Origin: Halopseudomonas salina
GTDB taxonomy: Bacteria; Pseudomonadota; Gammaproteobacteria; Pseudomonadales; Pseudomonadaceae
Assembly (NCBI RefSeq): GCF_008641105.1
Contig: NZ_VTTI01000005.1
Span: 192,397 to 256,396, forward strand
Length of the DNA stretch: 64,000 bases
Direction of reading: 5' to 3'
The notes beneath the pieces were generated by a model, which saw only the letters and a list, made by a program, of their open reading frames with translations, ran no database searches and was not told the origin of the DNA. This document shows positions 25,996-37,497 of this stretch, piece by piece. The translations under genes were made by a program, and so were the position numbers. Each line of letters starts with the position of its first letter. Within the stretch, counting starts at the first letter, position 1.

Positions 25996-26739
25996 TTATG
26001 TCTGCGCTGACCCCCGTTCGCGCACCCACAGTAATGTTGAACCCGCCACGGCGGAGGGCATCACCAACAGGTTGATCAGCGGAATCAGCATACCCACGTA
26101 GACCGGCAGGCCGAACCCCATCGAGAGCAGCCGTCTGCCCCGCATCCAGCGCAGCAGATCGATAAAGCTGACCTGATCGTTGTCGGCCTGCAAATCAATA
26201 TACTGCACAGCCATCATCCAAACACCAAAGACAATCAACAGTGGTGAGCTGATCAGATTGACCACCGGTACGAAGCTGAGCAGTAACAATATGACCAGCC
26301 GTGGCAGGAAGTAAGCTATTTTGCGCAACTCCCGCCCCAGGGCGCGTGGCACCACCAGCATGACGTCCCGCAGGCCGGTAGGCGGGCTGACCTGCCCGCG
26401 TTCCTGCTCAGCTATCTTCTCCGCAAGAAAGCCATAAAAGGGCGAAGCAATAAGGTTGGCCAGGATGCTGAAACCGAAGAACAGGACCAGGAGGACCAGC
26501 AGCGCAAAGAGTGGCCAGAGCAGCCATTCTATGAAGCTCAGCCACTGCGGTATCGTTGCCATCAACTGTGCCATCCAGATATTGAACTGGCGTATACCCC
26601 AGCCGATCAGGGCGGCAAACACCGCCAGATTCAGCAGCAGCGGGATCACCACAAAGCGGCGCAACCCGGGCTGGCGCACGCGTTGCCAGCCTTGACGCAG
26701 GTAGTCGGGGCCGCTCAATGGGGCAGAAGTTTGCTTCAT
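25996..26739 (-). CDS. cysZ: Sulfate transporter CysZ
   Basis: The 247-residue membrane protein matches CysZ (EI24 family), with FFGFSILANLIASPFYGFLAEK near the centre and SFVPVVNLISSPLL. CysZ is a sulfate-permeable channel feeding cysteine synthesis. It is divergent from trxB, and cysE lies 12 kb away, so the local context touches sulfur metabolism. Length and predicted helices are as expected. Confidence 0.88.
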   Translation of the reverse strand: MKQTSAPLSGPDYLRQGWQRVRQPGLRRFVVIPLLLNLAVFAALIGWGIRQFNIWMAQLMATIPQWLSFIEWLLWPLFALLVLLVLFFGFSILANLIASPFYGFLAEKIAEQERGQVSPPTGLRDVMLVVPRALGRELRKIAYFLPRLVILLLLSFVPVVNLISSPLLIVFGVWMMAVQYIDLQADNDQVSFIDLLRWMRGRRLLSMGFGLPVYVGMLIPLINLLVMPSAVAGSTLLWVRERGSAQT

Positions 26740-26843
26740 GAAACAGATCCTTGCTGAAAGAGGATAAAAGAGCGCTGTGATAGGGTTAAACTATCCGGCT
26801 TATACAGTGATTGGAATACCCAGTACCAGCATGCATGGCCTAA

Positions 26844-27884
<1,041 letters not shown>

Positions 27885-27924
27885 AGCCCTGCGTCATTGG
27901 CAGTCTGTAATCGTATTGGAAATG

Positions 27925-27947
27925 GCCTCCTTAACAGGAGGCTTTTT
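27925..27947 (+). terminator. Rho-independent terminator of trxB
   Basis: GCCTCC and GGAGGC form a stem with a TTAACA loop and a five-T run, 40 bases after the trxB stop. Confidence 0.88.
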
Positions 27948-27952
27948 CGTTT

Positions 27953-29851
27953 CTACCAGTACCACCCTAGCGCAAGAGTCAGTTCGTCACCTCGATTGCG
28001 CTCGTACATTAGCCGCAGGTCCTGGCTGCTCCCCATGCTTCTTCTCGCTTCCAAGCGCAAGGCGTTGTAGGCGGACACCTTTGCGGCGACTGGGAGCCGA
28101 TGCTCCACCTGCAATTGCGCCTCCCACAACGATCCGGTTGCGAGATTCAGCCGCGCCCCAATTCGGGCAAAACCATAACCTTCCTGAAGTCGACTTTCCT
28201 GTACTGCTGCACCTATATAAGTGGTGCTAAACAGGCTTTCATCAAAACGGTAGCCGTAACCTCTGTCCGCCTGTATGCGTGGTACCAGGCAGTGCTCGCA
28301 GTCGAGGCGCAAGGGTTCTACGCCAACCTTGAGGTTCCAAGCCGTGCCTGTGTCTCCCGGGAGCCCGGTTAGAGCAGGGCTAACGCTTGCTATGGAGATA
28401 AGGTCCAATTGGCGTAGCTTTATCCCCTGATCGGAAATATGCAGGCGTAGATCGCCCATGCTCAGTGCAGCTCTTTTTACATGGGCATGATCTGCATCCA
28501 GAGCGTCGTAATAGGCGGGTCTCAAACGCACCGACAGGGCATGGGAAGTGTCGGAATTGTGGGTAATGCCTAACTGAAACCAGCTTGGAGCCCTGCCCGT
28601 ATGGGGGGATTCGGGCTTTTTGTTGGCAAATGACGGTAAGCCAGGTGGCAGTTGGTAACGCATTGCCAGCGCCTCGCGGTGCGCCAGGTTGGCAGGGTCC
28701 TCCGCGCCAGCTGCTCGATCGCGTATGAACTGATAGTAATCCAGCAGGGTGTCCAGGATGCGCTGGCGAGAAGGCAGGTCCGCGCCAGTGAATGAGGCAT
28801 CCTCAAAATGGATATCTTCGAGGGCCAGTTGTTTGAACAGTTGCTGTTCGAACGAGCTGAGTGCTTGATATTTCGTGTATAGCCGAGACTGACGAGAGGG
28901 GTGGTAGCGCACCTCGGACAAAAGCGGTCTGCTCTGGTAACTGGCGTCGCCCAGGCTCTGGATCAGGCTTTGTGGGATGGTCCAGGGCCGACTATCGGGC
29001 ACGATTTTCAGGCCCTCAACGATTTCGAGTATTTCGGCCATGCGGTATGCGCAGTTGCGCCGGAAAAAATAGTAGGTGTAACGCTTGCCGAGTACTTCCC
29101 AGGCGTGTGCGGTAACCAACTCGACGGCATCGGGGGGCAGATCTAGCTGGTATTCCCACATATCGCGTAGTTCATTTTCGCCATAGTTGTGATTGTGGAA
29201 ATAGAAATTGATATGGCTGAAACCGCCGTCGTAACCCCCGAAGATACCTTTGAAGATATAGGTTACGGGATCGTCATCGTTTTCCACAATGGCGCCATAA
29301 TTGAGGCTTGCGTCCATCAGCCCCCCCTCGCTGCCATCGCCTGTAAAATTGAATTTCAGCAAGGTATGGCCGTAATACGAGGCGGGATTGCCTAGATAGC
29401 CGGTGGCGAAGACCACGCTGACCGACGAAACGGTATTGTCCCGCGTCCATTTGTCGAGGTCAGTGCAGTTAATATTCTTGTGCAGTTCCAGATCAGTGCC
29501 GAGTTGGCTCTGCAGCCAGAGCGCCCGGGCCGGAAACCGGCAGACGGCATGGGATCCAGCCGCATCGTCCGTGGCGACACTCTGTTGCAGTGCTGCAAGG
29601 GTAGCCTGTAGTTCAGCGAGCGGGTTCTGATGGCCATCGGCAGCAAGAAAGAATTCAGGGCTCGAAATCGCGCTTTGCAAGCGAGGCTGAAGCAATCCGG
29701 CTTTTTCGTAGTGGAGCAGATTCAGCCAGACAGGGTGGCTGGACAACTCCTGAAGAGCGTCCGGTTGTTCGTCGCAGAATGCGTTCTGACTGCTGATCAA
29801 TAACAGGCAGCCGAACAGGCGGAGCAAATGTCGCACTAGGGAATGGTGCAC
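27953..29851 (-). CDS. DUF4105 (Lnb N-terminal-like) protein with predicted C-terminal beta-barrel
   Basis: The 632-residue protein has a signal peptide (residues 1-26). A DUF4105 domain follows with conserved SYYGHTLLKF (His162) and RRNCAYRMAEIL (Cys267). The His-then-Asn-Cys order resembles permuted papain-like amidases such as YiiX, so a thiol hydrolase or acyltransferase activity is inferred. Residues about 440-632 alternate polar and hydrophobic strands and end in GWYW. A terminal aromatic residue of this kind is typical of outer-membrane beta-barrels. The DUF3015 gene lies 71 bases upstream on the same strand. The biochemical function is unknown. Confidence 0.78.
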   Translation of the reverse strand: MHHSLVRHLLRLFGCLLLISSQNAFCDEQPDALQELSSHPVWLNLLHYEKAGLLQPRLQSAISSPEFFLAADGHQNPLAELQATLAALQQSVATDDAAGSHAVCRFPARALWLQSQLGTDLELHKNINCTDLDKWTRDNTVSSVSVVFATGYLGNPASYYGHTLLKFNFTGDGSEGGLMDASLNYGAIVENDDDPVTYIFKGIFGGYDGGFSHINFYFHNHNYGENELRDMWEYQLDLPPDAVELVTAHAWEVLGKRYTYYFFRRNCAYRMAEILEIVEGLKIVPDSRPWTIPQSLIQSLGDASYQSRPLLSEVRYHPSRQSRLYTKYQALSSFEQQLFKQLALEDIHFEDASFTGADLPSRQRILDTLLDYYQFIRDRAAGAEDPANLAHREALAMRYQLPPGLPSFANKKPESPHTGRAPSWFQLGITHNSDTSHALSVRLRPAYYDALDADHAHVKRAALSMGDLRLHISDQGIKLRQLDLISIASVSPALTGLPGDTGTAWNLKVGVEPLRLDCEHCLVPRIQADRGYGYRFDESLFSTTYIGAAVQESRLQEGYGFARIGARLNLATGSLWEAQLQVEHRLPVAAKVSAYNALRLEARRSMGSSQDLRLMYERNRGDELTLALGWYW

Positions 29852-29922
29852 TTGGAAGTCTTATTGTTCTGGGATACCGCGGGAAGAGGGTCGCCAGTGC
29901 ATGGCACCGACGACCCGGCGAC

Positions 29923-30432
29923 TCAAGCCTGACAGCTCAGGCTTACAGCCTGATCCATGGCATCGTAAAGGCCAGCGGCTTTTTCGATGTGGCTCATGTT
30001 TTCAAAACCATCCGCGCCGACCTGGCCGGACAGAGTGGTACGGGCGCTGGTGATGGCTGCAGGCTGGCGTGCTGCATCGCACTCGAGAATATTCAGCAGG
30101 GTAGTCAGGTGCTCGCCTTCACCTTTGGCAGTCTCTTCAGCCAGACTTTCATAGGTGTCATTGATGAAAAGTGCTGCGGCCAGATTTTTGCCCGAGCAGG
30201 TTTCAGGGCTCATCGTTGCAGATGTTACCGCGGTGGTGCCGATATCCCAGATCACGTTGGAGGTAACTGCAGCCCAACCGGTGTTGGGGAAGAGAGCTGC
30301 GCCGATACCGCAATCCACGAATGGATTCGGGCCGGAGCCGGGAGCTTTGGATTGTGCGAAGGACGGTGCACTGACAGAGACACAAGCAACAATAGCGGCG
30401 GCAGCCAAGATTCTAATTTTCATGTTTTTCAT
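29923..30432 (-). CDS. DUF3015 periplasmic protein
   Basis: The 169-residue protein has a clear signal peptide (cleavage near APSFAQ, about residue 26). The mature part matches DUF3015, with NPFVDCGIGAALFPNTGWAA and SPETCSGKNLAAALFINDTY. Cysteines in those segments and near the C-terminus may form disulfides. AGGA lies close before the start; a second ATG three codons in is also possible. It precedes the DUF4105 gene and is probably cotranscribed. No function is established to my knowledge. Confidence 0.8.
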   Translation of the reverse strand: MKNMKIRILAAAAIVACVSVSAPSFAQSKAPGSGPNPFVDCGIGAALFPNTGWAAVTSNVIWDIGTTAVTSATMSPETCSGKNLAAALFINDTYESLAEETAKGEGEHLTTLLNILECDAARQPAAITSARTTLSGQVGADGFENMSHIEKAAGLYDAMDQAVSLSCQA

Positions 30433-30606
30433 TCTTCCTGAATTATTTTTTATTACCTCGGGTCATAAAAAACCGAGGAAACGCAATATATTTCAAGGTC
30501 CGAAAAACGGCAATAGCCTTTTGCTAGTATTGAAGACGCTTTGCAAGCGGTACTTGAAGAGAATGCTTTGGTGCGAAATCACCGGGATGGGTCTGTAATT
30601 TAATGA

Positions 30607-30625
30607 CCATTTGCTGTGCAAATGG
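30607..30625 (-). terminator. Hairpin overlapping the tRNA-Leu 3' end
   Basis: CCATTTGC and GCAAATGG form an 8-bp stem around three bases. On the minus strand the first CCA of the stem is the tRNA's CCA. The bases after the stem are TCATTAAATT, without a strong T-run, so it may be a processing or weak termination hairpin. Confidence 0.4.
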
Positions 30626-30709
30626 TGCCTCGAGGGAGAATCGAACTCCCACTCTGTCACCAGAAACGGATTTTGAATCCGCCGCGTCTACCAATTCCGC
30701 CATCGAGGC
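30623..30709 (-). tRNA. tRNA-Leu (anticodon CAA)
   Basis: The minus strand from 30709 begins GCCTCGATGGCGGAATTGG and has an anticodon loop TTCAAAA. It has a long variable arm typical of leucine tRNAs, a TTCGATT T-loop, and ends with TCGAGGC-A and an encoded CCA at 30625-30623. The acceptor pairs perfectly over 7 bp. A hairpin overlapping the CCA follows downstream. Confidence 0.95.
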
Positions 30710-30734
30710 CTGTGCTTTAGTACAGACGGCGCGG

Positions 30735-30764
30735 AGTATACGAATCCCGCGGGTTGATGGTCAA
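30735..30764 (-). promoter_or_regulatory. Sigma-70 promoter of tRNA-Leu
   Basis: On the minus strand TTGACC (30764-30759) and TATACT (30740-30735) are separated by 18 bases and followed by a GC-rich CCGCGCCG discriminator. Such a discriminator is typical of stringently controlled stable-RNA promoters. Transcription would start about 20 bases before the tRNA. Confidence 0.7.
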
Positions 30765-30860
30765 TGCCGAAAGCTGTAATAAATGCGCTTTCTTTGGCCC
30801 GGGGTTCGGGTTTCGGCTATTATGTGCGGCCATTTTCCTACGTCCGGAAGCGATCTCTGC

Positions 30861-33034
<2,174 letters not shown>

Positions 33035-33092
33035 AAAGCGCTCTGGAAGCGCCCTTGATCTTTCTTTCGAGTAAATACTACAGGAGTGTCAC

Positions 33093-33425
33093 ATGAGCTT
33101 TTTCATACCTGCCGCCATGGCCCAGGAAGCTGGGGCTGCAGCCCCTATGGGTGGTGGTTTCGAGTGGATTTTTCTGGTCGGTTTTCTGGTTATCTTTTAT
33201 CTGATGATCTGGCGTCCCCAGGCCAAGCGCGCCAAGGAACACAAGAATCTGATTGGCGGTCTGGGCGTAGGTGATGAGGTTGTCACCGGCGGCGGTATTC
33301 TTGGCAAGGTCAAGAAAGTTACCGACGAGTTCATCGTGCTGGAAGTGAGCGAAGGCCAGGAGCTGAAGTTCCAGAAGGGCGCTGTTGTAGCGGCGCTGCC
33401 CAAGGGCACATTGAAAGCCATCTGA
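33093..33425 (+). CDS. yajC: Preprotein translocase subunit YajC
   Basis: The 110-residue protein has one membrane helix (FEWIFLVGFLVIFYLMIW, about residues 22-40) and a small cytoplasmic domain (GVGDEVVTGGGILGKVKKV). It associates with SecDF and SecYEG. AGGAG precedes the start. It sits in the usual queA-tgt-yajC-secD-secF order. Confidence 0.93.
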   Translation: MSFFIPAAMAQEAGAAAPMGGGFEWIFLVGFLVIFYLMIWRPQAKRAKEHKNLIGGLGVGDEVVTGGGILGKVKKVTDEFIVLEVSEGQELKFQKGAVVAALPKGTLKAI

Positions 33426-33446
33426 TCCGCACCAACCACCTTTCTT

Positions 33447-33467
33447 CGGGCGCCCTTTGGCGCCCGG
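33447..33467 (+). promoter_or_regulatory. Strong hairpin between yajC and secD
   Basis: CGGGCGCC and GGCGCCCG form a stem around CTTT, 20 bases before the secD start. It lacks a T-run, so it is more likely to affect secD translation or RNA stability than to terminate. Confidence 0.4.
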
Positions 33468-33486
33468 ATTGTTATCGGGCTCCGAT

Positions 33487-35355
33487 ATGCTCAACCGTTA
33501 TCCCCTCTGGAAATACCTGCTGATCGTCGCCGTACTCGTGCTCGGCGTGATCTACGCATTGCCTAACCTTTATCCGGACGACCCGGCTATTCAGATTTCC
33601 GGCGCACAGACTGGTCAGACTATCGAGCAGCGTGAGTTGGATCGTATCGAGTCCGCGTTGCAGTCGGCCGGTATAGAGACCAAGGGCACTGATCTGGGCG
33701 ATCTTGATCGCTCCGGGCTGGTGCGTCTGGTCAACCGGGCAGACCAGCTGGCAGCGCAGGATGTGGTGCGCCGCACCCTTGGCCAGGAATTCATCGTTGC
33801 CCAGAATCTGGCTCCAACCACGCCGCAGTGGCTGATGAACATTGGCGCCGGTCCCATGAAGCTGGGTCTCGATCTGTCTGGCGGTGTGCACTTCCTGCTG
33901 GAAGTGGACATGGACAAGGCCATTGAAGCGCGGGTCAATGTGTACGAAAGCGAAATCCGGAATCTGTTGCGCGGGGAGCGTGTGCGCTATCGCAGCATGC
34001 CCAATCAGGGCAATGTGCTGCAGTTCGGGTTTACTGATGAGGCGCAGTTGTCGGAAGCACAGCGTCTGATCGGTGCCGACTACAACCAGTTCCAGATGAC
34101 TACCGTCAGCCGTGAAGAACTGGAAGTGCTGCGTCTGACCCTGACTGAAGCCGAAATGGCAGAAATTCGTGATTATTCGGTGCGTCAGAACCTGACTACG
34201 GTGCGTAATCGGGTGAACGAGCTGGGTGTTGCAGAGCCGCTGGTTCAGCGTCAGGGTGCCAATCGCATCGTGGTGGAGCTGCCAGGTGTGCAGGACACGG
34301 CCGAAGCCAAGCGTATTCTGGGCAAAACGGCGAACCTCGAGTTTCGCCTTGGTGCGGAGCCGGATGCGCCACGCGCCACTGTTGAGACCTTTGACTTTCG
34401 CGGTGACAAGCGGCCACCAGCTGACGTAGAGCGCAGCATCATTCTCACCGGTGACCAGGTCACCGATGCACAGTCCAACTATGACGAGAACGGTCAGCCC
34501 CAGGTCAATATTCGTCTGGATGGCCCTGGCGGCGACATGATGACCCGCGCCACGCGCAACAACGTGGGCCGCGGTATGGCGGTGATCTTCATCGAGCAAC
34601 GGCAGATTTCCCGCAAGGTTCAGCAGGAAGTCGACGGTGAGATGGTCGAAGTGGATGTGCCGGCCTTTATCGAGGAAAAGAGCATCATCAGCCTGGCGAC
34701 TATTCAGAGTACGCTGGGCAACCAGTTCCGGATTACCGGGCTGGATTCGCCTGCAGAATCTTCTGAACTGGCCTTGTTGCTTCGTGCCGGTGGTCTGGCA
34801 GCGCCGATGTACTTCGTTGAAGAGCGTACCGTAGGTCCGAGCCTGGGTGCGGAGAACATCGCCAAAGGCATATCGGCCACGCAAGCCGGTTTCGTGCTTG
34901 TGCTGATCTTCATGCTGATTCTGTACAAGGTTTTTGGGGTGTTCGCGGGGATTGCGTTGAGCTTCAACCTGGTGCTGCTACTGGCTCTGATGTCTCTGCT
35001 GGGCGCCACGCTGACGTTGCCGGGTATTGCGGGTATCGTGTTGACGCTGGGTATGGCGGTGGACGCCAACGTGCTGATCTTTTCCCGTATCAAGGAGGAA
35101 ATTGCCGGTGGAGTATCAGCGCAACGGGCTATCCACGAAGGTTACGACAAGGCATTTTCTGCGATCATCGACGGCAGCCTTACAACCCTGCTGGTGGGTG
35201 TGATCCTGTTTGCCATGGGCTCCGGTCCGATCAAGGGCTTTGCGGTAACGCTCTCGCTGGGCATTCTTACATCGATGTTCAGTGCCATCATGGTCACCCG
35301 GGCGATGGTCAACCTGACCATTGGTGGGCGTGACATCAAGAAGCTGTGGCTGTGA
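33487..35355 (+). CDS. secD: Protein-export membrane protein SecD
   Basis: The 622-residue protein has one N-terminal helix, a large periplasmic region with LGLDLSGGVHFLLEVD and the P1 head. A C-terminal block of five helices follows with GFVLVLIFMLILYKVFGVFA and GMAVDANVLIFSRIKEE. SecD uses the proton gradient with SecF to pull proteins out of SecYEG. The ATG at 33487 gives the standard MLNRYPLWKY start; its Shine-Dalgarno is weak and lies near the hairpin at 33447-33467. secF follows after 10 bases. Confidence 0.95.
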   Translation: MLNRYPLWKYLLIVAVLVLGVIYALPNLYPDDPAIQISGAQTGQTIEQRELDRIESALQSAGIETKGTDLGDLDRSGLVRLVNRADQLAAQDVVRRTLGQEFIVAQNLAPTTPQWLMNIGAGPMKLGLDLSGGVHFLLEVDMDKAIEARVNVYESEIRNLLRGERVRYRSMPNQGNVLQFGFTDEAQLSEAQRLIGADYNQFQMTTVSREELEVLRLTLTEAEMAEIRDYSVRQNLTTVRNRVNELGVAEPLVQRQGANRIVVELPGVQDTAEAKRILGKTANLEFRLGAEPDAPRATVETFDFRGDKRPPADVERSIILTGDQVTDAQSNYDENGQPQVNIRLDGPGGDMMTRATRNNVGRGMAVIFIEQRQISRKVQQEVDGEMVEVDVPAFIEEKSIISLATIQSTLGNQFRITGLDSPAESSELALLLRAGGLAAPMYFVEERTVGPSLGAENIAKGISATQAGFVLVLIFMLILYKVFGVFAGIALSFNLVLLLALMSLLGATLTLPGIAGIVLTLGMAVDANVLIFSRIKEEIAGGVSAQRAIHEGYDKAFSAIIDGSLTTLLVGVILFAMGSGPIKGFAVTLSLGILTSMFSAIMVTRAMVNLTIGGRDIKKLWL

Positions 35356-35365
35356 GGAGCGCGTC

Positions 35366-36280
35366 ATGATTACCAGTAAAAGCATCAACTTCATGGGGCT
35401 GCGCAAGTTCTTCTTCGCAGTCGCCGTTGTTCTCATGATCGGCTCCATCGCCAGCCTTGCGGTCAAGCAGCTCAATCTGGGCCTCGACTTCACAGGTGGC
35501 GCGCTGGTCGAGCTGCAATACGAGTCAGCAGCGGATCTGTCCGAGGTTAGAACCATCCTGCGCGCGGCGGGTTACGACGATGCGGTGGTACAGAACTTTG
35601 GTGCATCCACCGACGTGCTGATCCGGCTGGCCAGTGAAGATCCAGATCTGGGTAGCCGGATCGCGGAAATCGTCCAGAGTGAAGAAGGCGGTGAAGTCAC
35701 CATCAAGCGTATCGAGTTCATCGGGCCGCAGGTAGGTGAAGAGCTGCGTGATCAGGGCGGCCTGGGCATGCTGCTGGCGATGGGCGGAATCCTGCTCTAC
35801 GTCTCGCTGCGTTTTCAGATGAAGTTCGCCGTGGCCTCCATCGTGGCGCTGGTTCACGACGTGATTTTCACGCTGGGTATCTTCTCGTTCTTCGGCTTGT
35901 CCTTCGATCTGACGGTGCTGGCGGCATTGCTGGCGGTGATCGGTTATTCGCTGAACGATACTATCGTGGTGTTTGACCGGGTCCGGGAAAACCTGCGAGT
36001 GATGCGCAATGCCGATCTGGAAGAAGTGATCAACGTATCCACTACTCAGACGCTGGCGCGAACCTTGGCAACATCGGCATCGACCTTGCTGGTACTTTTC
36101 GCGCTGTACTTTTTCGGTGGCGAGAATATCCAGGGTTTTGCGCTGGCGCTGATCATCGGTGTGGGTATCGGTACCTATTCGTCTATCTATGTGGCCAACG
36201 GCCTGTTGATGACGATGAACCTGACCCGCGAAGATCTGATTCCGCCGCAGATTGAAGAAGAAGTGGACGACCGCCCCTAA
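35366..36280 (+). CDS. secF: Protein-export membrane protein SecF
   Basis: The 304-residue partner of SecD has six predicted helices. It carries the family motifs LGLDFTGGALVELQYE near the start and VIGYSLNDTIVVFDRVREN in the membrane domain. GAGGAG precedes the ATG at 35366. It is the last gene of the tgt-yajC-secDF unit and is followed by an AAGC-rich repeat arm and a bidirectional terminator. Confidence 0.95.
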   Translation: MITSKSINFMGLRKFFFAVAVVLMIGSIASLAVKQLNLGLDFTGGALVELQYESAADLSEVRTILRAAGYDDAVVQNFGASTDVLIRLASEDPDLGSRIAEIVQSEEGGEVTIKRIEFIGPQVGEELRDQGGLGMLLAMGGILLYVSLRFQMKFAVASIVALVHDVIFTLGIFSFFGLSFDLTVLAALLAVIGYSLNDTIVVFDRVRENLRVMRNADLEEVINVSTTQTLARTLATSASTLLVLFALYFFGGENIQGFALALIIGVGIGTYSSIYVANGLLMTMNLTREDLIPPQIEEEVDDRP

Positions 36281-36295
36281 CGGCAGCACGCCGCC

Positions 36296-36380
36296 GAGCG
36301 GCAAGTTTCAAGCGGCAAGCGGCAAGCTAAAAGCTAGAAGCCTCAAGCCTCAAGCGACAAGCGGTAAGCTTCAAGCTGGC
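36296..36380. repeat. Left arm of AAGCTTCAAGC-type intergenic repeat, locus B
   Basis: The segment is composed of GGCAAGC, AAGCGGC, CAAGCCT and AAGCTTCAAGC units and starts 15 bases after the secF stop. It is the inverted partner of the block at 36478-36534. The same pattern of arms flanking terminators between convergent genes is seen at 149-523. Confidence 0.65.
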
Positions 36381-36391
36381 CGTGCAGACGT

Positions 36392-36450
36392 AAAAAAAGG
36401 TTCTTGGCTAAAGTCCGTTGCGATACGGACCAAAGCGAAGAACCTTTTTT
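36392..36450. terminator. Bidirectional terminator between secF and suhB
   Basis: AAAAAAAGGTTCTT and AAGAACCTTTTTT form the outer stem, and GTCCGT with ACGGAC forms an inner stem. The A- and T-runs at both ends let it serve both convergent genes. Confidence 0.88.
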
Positions 36451-36477
36451 GCTTCCAGCTTCGAGCCACTCCGGCCT

Positions 36478-36534
36478 GCTTGAAGCTTGCCGCTTGCCGC
36501 TGGAAGCTTGAAGCTTGCAGCTGGCTGAAGCGCC
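36478..36534. repeat. Right arm of AAGCTTCAAGC-type intergenic repeat, locus B
   Basis: GCTTGAAGCTTGCCGCTTG continues as CCGCTGGAAGCTTGAAGCTTG and runs up to the suhB stop codon at 36535. It is the reverse-complement class of the left arm at 36296-36380. Confidence 0.65.
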
Positions 36535-37350
36535 TTAGCGCTTCATGCCTGGCGCCAGGTGCGGCTGAATGGCAGTCAGTACCGCCTTGAAGCACTTGGG
36601 GTTGCCGGCCACGATATGGCCTTTCTCCAGGAAGTGGTGGTCACCGGTGAAGTCGCTGACCAGGCCGCCTGCTTCCTGAATCAGCAGTGTGCCAGCTGCC
36701 ATGTCCCACTCGGCCAGGCCGGCCTCCCAGAAGGCGTCATAGCGGCCAGCTGCCACATAGGCCAAATCCAGGCTGGCTGCGCCGCAGCGGCGGATGCCGG
36801 CGGTCTGGCCAACCAGGCTGCGGAACATGCCCAGGTAGTTGTCCAGTGATTCCATCTGGTTCTGGCGGAACGGGAAGCCCGTGCCCAGGAGCGCACCGTC
36901 CAGTGTCTTGCGTGAGGTTACCCGCAAGCGCTTGCCGTTGAGGGACGCTCCGCGGCCGCGGCTGGCGGTGAATTCTTCCTGGCGAACCGGGTCCAGCACA
37001 ACTGCGTGTTCAATTCTGCCCTTGATGCGGCAGGCGATGCTGACTGCATAGTGAGGAATACCGCGGATAAAGTTGGTAGTGCCGTCCAGCGGATCGATGA
37101 TCCAGACAATGTCGGCGCCGTCACCCTGGCCAGGCTGAAAGCCGGATTCCTCGGCATGAATGCCGTGATTCGGGTAGGCCTTGCGCAGATGGGCGATGAT
37201 GGTCTGTTCGGCAGCCCGGTCAACTTCGGTAACGTAATCGTTGGCCTCTTTCTCGTTGACGGTCAGAACGTCAAGCCGCTCTACGGAGCGATAGATCAGT
37301 TCTCCTGCGCTGCGTGCGGCGCGCAGGGCGATGTTCAACATGGGCTGCAT
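36535..37350 (-). CDS. suhB: Inositol-1-monophosphatase SuhB
   Basis: The 271-residue protein has the Mg-dependent phosphatase motifs HAEESGF, WIIDPLDGTTNFIRG and WDMAAGTLLIQEAGG. SuhB dephosphorylates inositol phosphate and in gammaproteobacteria also joins the ribosomal RNA antitermination complex. The start at 37350 (MQPMLNIALRAARSAGELI) matches the family; the long upstream extension of the frame into the trmJ region is spurious. It is divergent from trmJ, as in other pseudomonads. Confidence 0.93.
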   Translation of the reverse strand: MQPMLNIALRAARSAGELIYRSVERLDVLTVNEKEANDYVTEVDRAAEQTIIAHLRKAYPNHGIHAEESGFQPGQGDGADIVWIIDPLDGTTNFIRGIPHYAVSIACRIKGRIEHAVVLDPVRQEEFTASRGRGASLNGKRLRVTSRKTLDGALLGTGFPFRQNQMESLDNYLGMFRSLVGQTAGIRRCGAASLDLAYVAAGRYDAFWEAGLAEWDMAAGTLLIQEAGGLVSDFTGDHHFLEKGHIVAGNPKCFKAVLTAIQPHLAPGMKR

Positions 37351-37497
37351 ACGGGTGTCTCTGATTAGGGGGTTTCGAAGAGCCAGAAATTGTAGCAGAT
37401 AAGCCAGCCAACATGAATGCATCATGGCCTTTGTGTGCTGGCTTTTGTAAGATGTGCGGTTCCTCGCCAACCGGCGCAACCGTCGTGGAGTGCTTAC

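Noticed and set aside
33472..34884. A 470-codon minus-strand frame covering most of secD.
   Set aside because: The plus strand encodes an unmistakable SecD, and the antisense product is His/Gln-rich with no recognisable features.
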